From Leptobrachium leishanense (taxonomy: Eukaryota; Chordata; Amphibia; Anura; Megophryidae): DNA of 64,000 nt. Below are positions 58,970 through 64,000 of this stretch, piece by piece. How positions within the stretch are numbered: position 1 is the first letter of the stretch; each line of letters opens with the position of its first letter. The translations under genes and the position numbers were made by a program. The DNA lies in NCBI GenBank assembly GCA_009667805.1, contig CM019066.1, positions 333,504,077 through 333,568,076 of the forward strand. The letters are read 5' to 3'. The notes below the pieces were generated by a model that had not been told where the DNA came from, ran no database searches, and was given only the letters and a program-made list of their open reading frames with translations.

Positions 58970-59635
58970 TCATAGAGGACGTTCTGCCTCGTTTTGTTGT
59001 GCCTCCTCCTCCTCCTCCTCCCTTGACTCCTCTGTTCGATCAGGCACCCAGGTGGAGTCAGTGAACTCATCATCGTCATCACCCCCTAACTCCTCGTCAC
59101 TGGAGCCAACCTCGCAATATGCTGCAGCTGCTGGGGGAACATGAGTGCCAGTTATTTGTATGTCATCACTGGCACCCCCTTCCTCTAGGTTGATTATACT
59201 CCCTTCCTCAACCTCAGAGATTGAATCAGAGCACTGTAGTTGCTGCGCATCCTCAAGCAGCATGTCACTGTCATTGTAGTCAAACAATTCAGCTGACTCC
59301 TCCGTGTGTGATAGTGAGGCTACGGCAGGAGTAGCTGTGGACATGGAGGCTGCATTAGATGCTTTGGCAACTGAGGTGGACTGTAAAGCACTACAAGCCT
59401 GGCTGGCAGAGGACTCGGAGGATGTGGATGGCCTGGTTAGCCAATCCACCAAATCCTCTGTATGTTGCTGCTGCTTAAGACGGCCAGCACCAGTTAGAAA
59501 CCAGGACAAGCGTGCCCCTGCAGAGGATGCACCACGTCCACAATGACCAGGGGCACAGCCTTCCGACACAGAGGCTGCTTGCCCTCTTATCTGTGTCTGG
59601 GGGCGTCTGCCTGTCCTTTTTGGTCTTTCTGACAT
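58970..59635 (-). CDS. Acidic accessory frame of the hAT element, intact (221 codons)
   Basis: The frame starts MSERPKRTGRRPQTQIRG and is open to the stop at 58970. The first 20 residues are basic. Residues 60-110 are rich in Ser, Thr and Ala (STSSESSASQACSALQST), and residues 110-215 are acidic (FDYNDSDMLLEDAQQLQ, EELGGDDDDEFTDST, a run of glutamates). No known domain is recognised. The stop codon overlaps the ATG of the next frame (ATGA), and the same overlap is present in copy 1. Possible roles are a transposase partner, a first exon joined to the transposase by splicing, or a frameshift-fused N-terminal part; the sequence alone does not decide. It is the only clearly undamaged frame of the family here. 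Confidence 0.6.
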   Translation of the reverse strand: MSERPKRTGRRPQTQIRGQAASVSEGCAPGHCGRGASSAGARLSWFLTGAGRLKQQQHTEDLVDWLTRPSTSSESSASQACSALQSTSVAKASNAASMSTATPAVASLSHTEESAELFDYNDSDMLLEDAQQLQCSDSISEVEEGSIINLEEGGASDDIQITGTHVPPAAAAYCEVGSSDEELGGDDDDEFTDSTWVPDRTEESREEEEEEAQQNEAERPL

Positions 59636-59639
59636 GGTG

Positions 59640-60600
59640 AGTGATATATAGATTAAAGATATACAAAACTCTGATTCAACTCTGTTATAAAAATTGGAGA
59701 TATGCAGAACTCTGATTCAACTGTGTTATATAGATTAAAGATTTCCAGAACTCTGGTATAACTCAGTGAGACAACATGATAGCTGGCAGCCAGTGACAAG
59801 ACACAGATTAAAATTCCCAGAAACCTCCTATAAATCTGTGAGACCCCCTGATGGGTGGCAGTGTCAAGACACAAATTACAATTCACAGGAACCTCCTATA
59901 AATCAGTGAGACCCCCTGATGGGTGGCAGTGACAAGACACAGATTACAATTCCCAGGAACCTCCTATAAATTATTATTATTATTATTATTATTCTTTATT
60001 TATAAAGCGCCAGCATATTCCGCAGCGCTGTACAATAAACACAGTATAGACAGGGTTACAATACATTGAACAACATTTGACAAACAGTACAGGAGGAGAT
60101 GAGGGCCCTATTCCCGTAGGAACTCACAATCTAGGAGGGTTGGAAACAGGAGGAGAGGACTGTAAGGTGAGAGTGATTGATGGTTGCGTCAGTGAGTATA
60201 AATCAGTGAGACCCCTGATGGGTGGTAGTGAGAACACACAGATTACAATTACCAGATATCTGCTAGAAGTGAGACCCCCCCAATAGCTGCTGGCAGTGAG
60301 AACACACAGATTACAACAATTCCCAGCTATCTTGTAGACGTGAGACCCCCCCAATAGCTGCTGGCAGTGAGAACACACGGATTACAACAATTCCCAGATA
60401 TCTTGTAGAAGTGAGACCCCCACAATAGCTGCTGGCAGTGAGAACACACAGATTACAACAATTCTCTGATATCTTGTAGAAGTGAGACCCCCACAATAGC
60501 TTCTGGCAGTGAGAACACACAGATTACAACAATTCCCAGATATCTTGTAGACGTGAGACCCCCCCAATAGCTGCTGGCAGTGAGAACACACACAAACAGA
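59640..60600. repeat. 71-bp minisatellite in the hAT leader (copy 2)
   Basis: About nine units, the same repeat as 42770-45185. Three older units (59755-59970, cccctgatgggtggcagtg) adjoin the coding frame; five or six newer ones (60230-60600, cccccaatagctgctggcag) lie beyond the L2 insert. The much lower copy number than copy 1 shows that the array changes within the element family. Confidence 0.92.
59972..60196 (-). mobile_element. L2 LINE 3' end
   Basis: The TTA-triplet tail (59972-59993) and ctttatttataaagcgccag match 30530-30750. Flanked by TATAAAT (59965-59971 and 60197-60203), a 7-bp target duplication. It is strongly 5'-truncated at about 220 bp with no coding part of note. Confidence 0.9.
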
Positions 60601-60639
60601 ACAATTTCCTATCAAAAAACACGTGCTGGGGCTACGAGG

Positions 60640-60936
60640 GACGCCTTATATAGTGTGCTGTGGGACTTAGCTCTGTGAGCCCATGATTGGGCAAAATTTG
60701 CCCAATCAGGACTCTGAGCCGTGATTGGCATAGTCTTGCACCTGTCTTACACCTGACCTGTGGTCAGGTGCAAGGCTGTAGCCAATTACAAGCTTCAGGC
60801 CAGTGGAAAAGTGCATTGTGGTCCATTGTGGTGCATTTTGGGCGAACTTGAACCGAACACGGAAATGTTCGGAGTTTGCGAACGGCCGATGTTCGATGCG
60901 AACTCCGAACAGATCGAACCAAACAACTCACCCCTA
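60640..60936 (-). promoter_or_regulatory. Terminal promoter-like region of hAT copy 2
   Basis: On the minus strand TATATAAGG (60644-60653) is preceded by four CCAAT boxes in both orientations (60686-60690, 60702-60706, 60724-60728, 60782-60786). Two of them form the palindrome gattgggcaaaatttgccca. A hairpin cacctgacctgtggtcaggtg lies at 60749-60769. CCAAT boxes are known sites for NF-Y; use here is inferred. Confidence 0.5.
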
Positions 60937-60946
60937 GTGCCTAGTC

Positions 60947-61082
60947 CAGAGGTCAGCAACCTTGGCTCCCTGATGTTTTGGGAACTACATTTCCCATGTG
61001 GCTCAGTCAGCCTAATGGGTGACTGAGCATCGTGGGAGATTTAGTTCCCAAAACATCAGGGAGCCAAGGTTGCTGACCCCTG
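60947..61082. mobile_element. 136-bp hAT-type MITE, almost fully palindromic
   Basis: The ends cagaggtcagcaaccttggc and the complement at 61063-61082 pair over about 55 bp, including ctccctgatgttttgggaac. Perfect 8-bp duplication GCCTAGTC (60939-60946 and 61083-61090). Its target overlaps the target duplication of hAT copy 2. Confidence 0.92.
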
Positions 61083-61166
61083 GCCTAGTCTGATCACACA
61101 GAAGAGCTAATGTAGCTCAAGCTGGTGAAGAATATAATGCTGCCCATGACAAAAAGGTGTCAGAAC

Positions 61167-61942
61167 TAAGGATGGACTGCCGGTTCGATTCGAACATGAG
61201 TTCGAATCGAACATCGGCCGTTCGAGTGTTCGGCGCCCACTGAACGTTATGGGATGTTCGCGGTCAATTGACCGCGGACATTCCATAATGAAAAATGCCT
61301 GCAAAATGCATTCACAGTTCTCCTAAATGTACCAGCAGCTGCCGGTACATTTAGGAAACCTGCGGCTGCAGCCCCCCGGCTCCTGTGCCTTCGGCCCTCC
61401 TGTTCCTCCTCCGTCCGGCCGTGGCTCCTCTGCCCCACACCTTGTCTTCATGCTGACTGAGCCCTGATTGGGCAAAGTTCTGCGGCTGACCTGGACTTTG
61501 CCCAATCAGGCTCTAATTCAATAATGAGCCCGTATTAGGCAAAGTCCAGGTCAGGTGCAGGACTTTGACCAATCAGGGCTTAGTATTGAATTAGAGTCAT
61601 GATTGGGCAAAGTCCAGGTCAGGCGCAGTACTTTGTCCAATCAGGGCTCAGCATGAAGACGAGGCGTGGGGCAGAGGAGCCGCGGCCGGACAGAGGAGCA
61701 GACATACTGGAGGAACAGGAGGCCAGGACAGCAGCAGGACAGGTGAGGTACGGGGGCCGGGGGCTGCAGCCACAGGTCTCCTAAATGTACCAGCAGCTGC
61801 TGGTACATTTAGGAGAACTGTGAACACATTTTGCTGGTTCGACCCCCATTGGGTTGCATTGTGTTCGAGTTCGTATTCGAACATTTGGGCTGTTCTAATG
61901 TTCAAATATGAACCAAACACAGGGGTGTTCGGCCCATCACTA
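61167..61942. mobile_element. Short hAT-type element (776 bp), related to the long family by its ends
   Basis: Perfect 8-bp duplication GTCAGAAC (61159-61166, 61943-61950). The ends taaggatggactgccggttc and the complement of cccatcacta resemble the tagggatgag ends. Subterminal gttcgaatcgaac and gttcgagttcg motifs are like those of the long hAT copies. The core has a 27-bp inverted pair (aaatgtaccagcagctgc at 61325 and 61784, with gccggtacatttagg). No coding sequence. Confidence 0.9.
61461..61650. promoter_or_regulatory. Cluster of CCAAT boxes in a tandem repeat
   Basis: Five CCAAT boxes (61467-61471, 61502-61506, 61569-61573, 61602-61606, 61637-61641) occur in about 190 bp, in both orientations, within a repeated unit that also has gggcaaagtccaggtcagg. 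The layout parallels the promoter-like end of hAT copy 2. Function unproven. Confidence 0.45.
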
Positions 61943-61959
61943 GTCAGAACACACTTGAC

Positions 61960-62315
61960 TCATACCACCTACATAAACATTGTTGCAGAACACGTTCACC
62001 CCTTCATGGCCATGGGGTTCCCTGATAGCAGTGGCCTCTTTCAGCGAAATGATGCACCCTGCCACGCTGCAAAAACTATTAAGCAATGGTTTGAGGAACA
62101 TGATAAACATTTCAAGCTGTTTTTCTGGCCTTTTAATTCCCAGATCTCAATCTGATTGAGCATCTGTGGGATGTGCTGGATTGACAAATCAGATTTTTGG
62201 AGGCCCCACCTTGCAACTTGCAGGATTTAAAGGATCTGCTGCTAATGTCTTGGTGCCGGATTCCACAGGACACACTCAGAGATCTTGTGGAGTCTATGCC
62301 GGATTTCAGATTCTT
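61960..62315 (+). pseudogene. Tc1-like transposase, C-terminal fragment (second family)
   Basis: The reading NIVAEHVHPFMAMGFP, then GLFQRNDAPCHAAKTIKQWF, carries the block of the second catalytic aspartate (FQRND in place of the usual FQQDN; the Asp is kept at one residue offset by a change). WFEEHDKHFKLFFWPFNSQI follows. After a frameshift near 62145 the catalytic-glutamate region appears as LNLIEHLWDVLD, followed by a stop, then LQDLKDLLLMSWCRIPQDTL and LVESMP, where similarity ends. The N-terminal two-thirds and the inverted ends are missing. It is different in sequence from the fragments at 14463 and 35785. Its left side lies directly after the hAT-type element 61167-61942, so the earlier part may be lost. 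Confidence 0.85.
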
Positions 62316-63600
62316 CCGGTTTTTGGAGTCCAGCTAAGATTCCGAATCCAGAGTGGAGGGGAATGTAGCAATACACTCTCTGTTGCAGCTCCATCAGAAT
62401 AAACTCTGGGAGATGTTGTAAAGTCCTTTGTGAAGTACACGGTGCTGCACAGAGTCCTTTTAGACATTGGAATTTTGGATAAGTGGTGCTCAACATGTAC
62501 ACAATAACGAAATAACAAATAAATAATAAATAAATGATTATATCATTATATTGATTTAATGTTTTTTGTCCACACCTTTTTAACTTTCTCCTTTTCTGGT
62601 TCTTGTATTAAGTGTAAAGTTTCCAAAAAGAAGGATAAAAAAAGAAGTCCAGCTTTTTCCCGCACATCCCAAATAAATAACAGTCTTGCGATATTCTCTC
62701 CCCTGTCACCCCCAAAGTCTTTGTGCATTACACAGGATTAGTGTCACATATAATTTTCAGATTAAAGCCAGCTTCATATTTCATTTGGAGAGGACGCCGT
62801 GCGGGAGTAGTGAGTACATGGACACAATCGGAGTTAATGAGAAGGTTTGTATTCAGCTCCGAGTTTCCCACGCTTCAAAAAGTATAACATTTTCTTTTCC
62901 TTTTGTCTTTCGGGTGACATTCAAAGAGGGAGAGAAGCAACTTCAATAATTAAGCTCTTATCTGCTGTTTCCTTTCGCAGGTTTGTTTCATAGGATTTAT
63001 TGGTCGTTAGTGATATCAATTTTAATGAAGGAAACAATACAATGGAAGGCAGTAGTAGCAACAATTGCCCGTCGTAGCGAATGAGAGGGATACGATTCAA
63101 ACATGCTCTGTGGTTTATTTTTATCATTATTATGTTAAATATGTTTGTAATGCTGACATGACCTAGCAACTGGGAAGCCCGTCAGCATTTCAGTAATGGA
63201 ACATTAACAGGGCTTAATCTTCATTTCACTGTAATTTACATCTTTGACCAAGCTGAGGGTTTTTTCTTTTTGTGATAGAGACCTGCTTTGTTCATTTCTT
63301 ACAAGGTTTTGACACATTGGCTTAAACAGTTGCACACTGCACTTTTAACAAATACCACTTCCAGTGACCTGCATGTAAAATCTTGCATACTTTTTTTTTC
63401 CCGTCAAAATAATTGTTGGCAGTCAGCCAGTCCAGACATTTACACAAACAGATGGAAGTAGATAAAAAGATGGCTAATAGCAACTGCGTCACACTAGCCA
63501 ATCAACAAGGCTTCCTGACCACAAGATGCCACCTTTACATTAGAAAGCAGGTGTACCCAATATCTAATGTACAATGTATATATGTTATATACACTGTAGG
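62316..63600. other. Mostly unique DNA
   Basis: No gene or transposon can be supported. A (TAAA/ATAA)n stretch lies at 62511-62540. The open frames at 62686-62949 (+) and 62921-63169 (-) have no motif. Confidence 0.5.
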
Positions 63601-63624
63601 GATGTGAGAACACTTAACACCTCA

Positions 63625-63943
63625 AAGCTTTATTCTATCCACCCCCCACCCAGGACCGGCCTCTATTTTCAGGCATCCTTTCCAGCTGTCTACACTTCTT
63701 TCTCTAATTACGCTTACTAATCCCAGGCAACCATCAATTACTCTCACCTTGCAGTCCTCTCCTCCTGTTTCCAACCCCAAACCTTCTAGATTGTGAGTTC
63801 CTATGGGAATAGGGCTCTCATCTCCTCCTGTACTGTTTGTCAAATGTTGTTCAATGTATTGTAACCCTGTCTATACTGTGCCTATTGTGCAGCGATGCGG
63901 AATATGCCGGTGCTTTATAAATAAAGAATAATAATAATAATAA
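63625..63943 (+). mobile_element. L2 LINE 3' end
   Basis: The plus strand gives gattgtgagttcctatggga, ttgttcaatgtattgtaacc, aatatgccggtgctttataa and a tail of ATA/ATT triplets, the complement of 30530-30700 and 59972-60196. The piece starts about 300 bp before the tail, within the last part of the coding region, and is not functional. Confidence 0.88.
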
Positions 63944-64000
63944 TTCTATGCCATTAAACACTAATGTTGGCCAATGTTTCGGACAGATTATGGAGCGTTC

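Larger units (their letters stand above)
55277..60936 (-). mobile_element. Long hAT transposon, copy 2 (5.7 kb)
   Basis: Ends tagggatgagccgaacaccc and ctcacccctaa-type right end, with a perfect 8-bp target duplication GTGCCTAG (55269-55276, 60937-60944). It has the whole gene set of the family: an intact acidic frame (58970-59635), then the transposase in several pieces down to 56231. An L2 3' end (59972-60196) sits in the minisatellite leader. The 3' part has three or four tandem 90-bp units with tattgtggaagagtgcaggg (55890-56200). Confidence 0.95.

Overview
This window looks like intergenic DNA of a vertebrate, most probably an amphibian (frog-like). I base that on the mix of repeats: Tc1-like, hAT and TTAA-target DNA transposons with many short derivatives, L2 and CR1/Rex1-type LINEs, a tRNA-derived SINE, and Penelope-like retroelements next to (TA)n tracts. 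The species cannot be named from this sequence. I found no host protein gene, rRNA, functional tRNA gene, operon or CRISPR array. All recognisable coding sequence belongs to transposable elements, and nearly all of it is broken.

Layout. 1-846 is a 26-bp minisatellite. 847-9180 is a patchwork of short inverted-repeat elements, including a 0.92-kb hAT derivative (2721-3639). 9183-11963 is a TTAA-target element with a GC-rich, poly(A)-ended retroposon inside it. 12083-23515 carries more MITEs and a hAT element with an internal minisatellite (19936-21154). 25440-30290 is a run of Penelope-like terminal repeats in inverted and direct arrangement, cut by MITEs. 30389-34339 is a hAT-like element that hosts an L2 LINE and a 37-bp minisatellite. 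34357-35395 holds a palindrome and a Penelope-like element with reverse-transcriptase remnant and two hammerhead-like motifs. 35408-37024 is a complete but broken Tc1-like transposon. 38433-45469 and 55277-60936 are two long copies of one hAT family with perfect 8-bp target duplications. Between them lie a SINE (46650-46828), a multi-level nest (48785-50755) and a LINE (50757-52210) whose 3' end matches the SINE tail. The end of the window has a perfect-TSD MITE, a fourth hAT-type element, a Tc1 fragment and an L2 3' end.

How the parts work together. The genetics here is host-parasite and parasite-parasite. The long hAT copies probably supplied transposase for the short copies that share their ends. 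The LINE at 50757-52210 is a candidate driver of the SINE. Several insertions can be put in order because the empty site is present elsewhere in the window. The items most worth following are the hammerhead-like motifs in the Penelope-type repeats, the SINE/LINE tail match, and the two-frame layout of the hAT family with a 71-bp minisatellite in its leader. All comparisons were made by eye; no alignment or database search was run.
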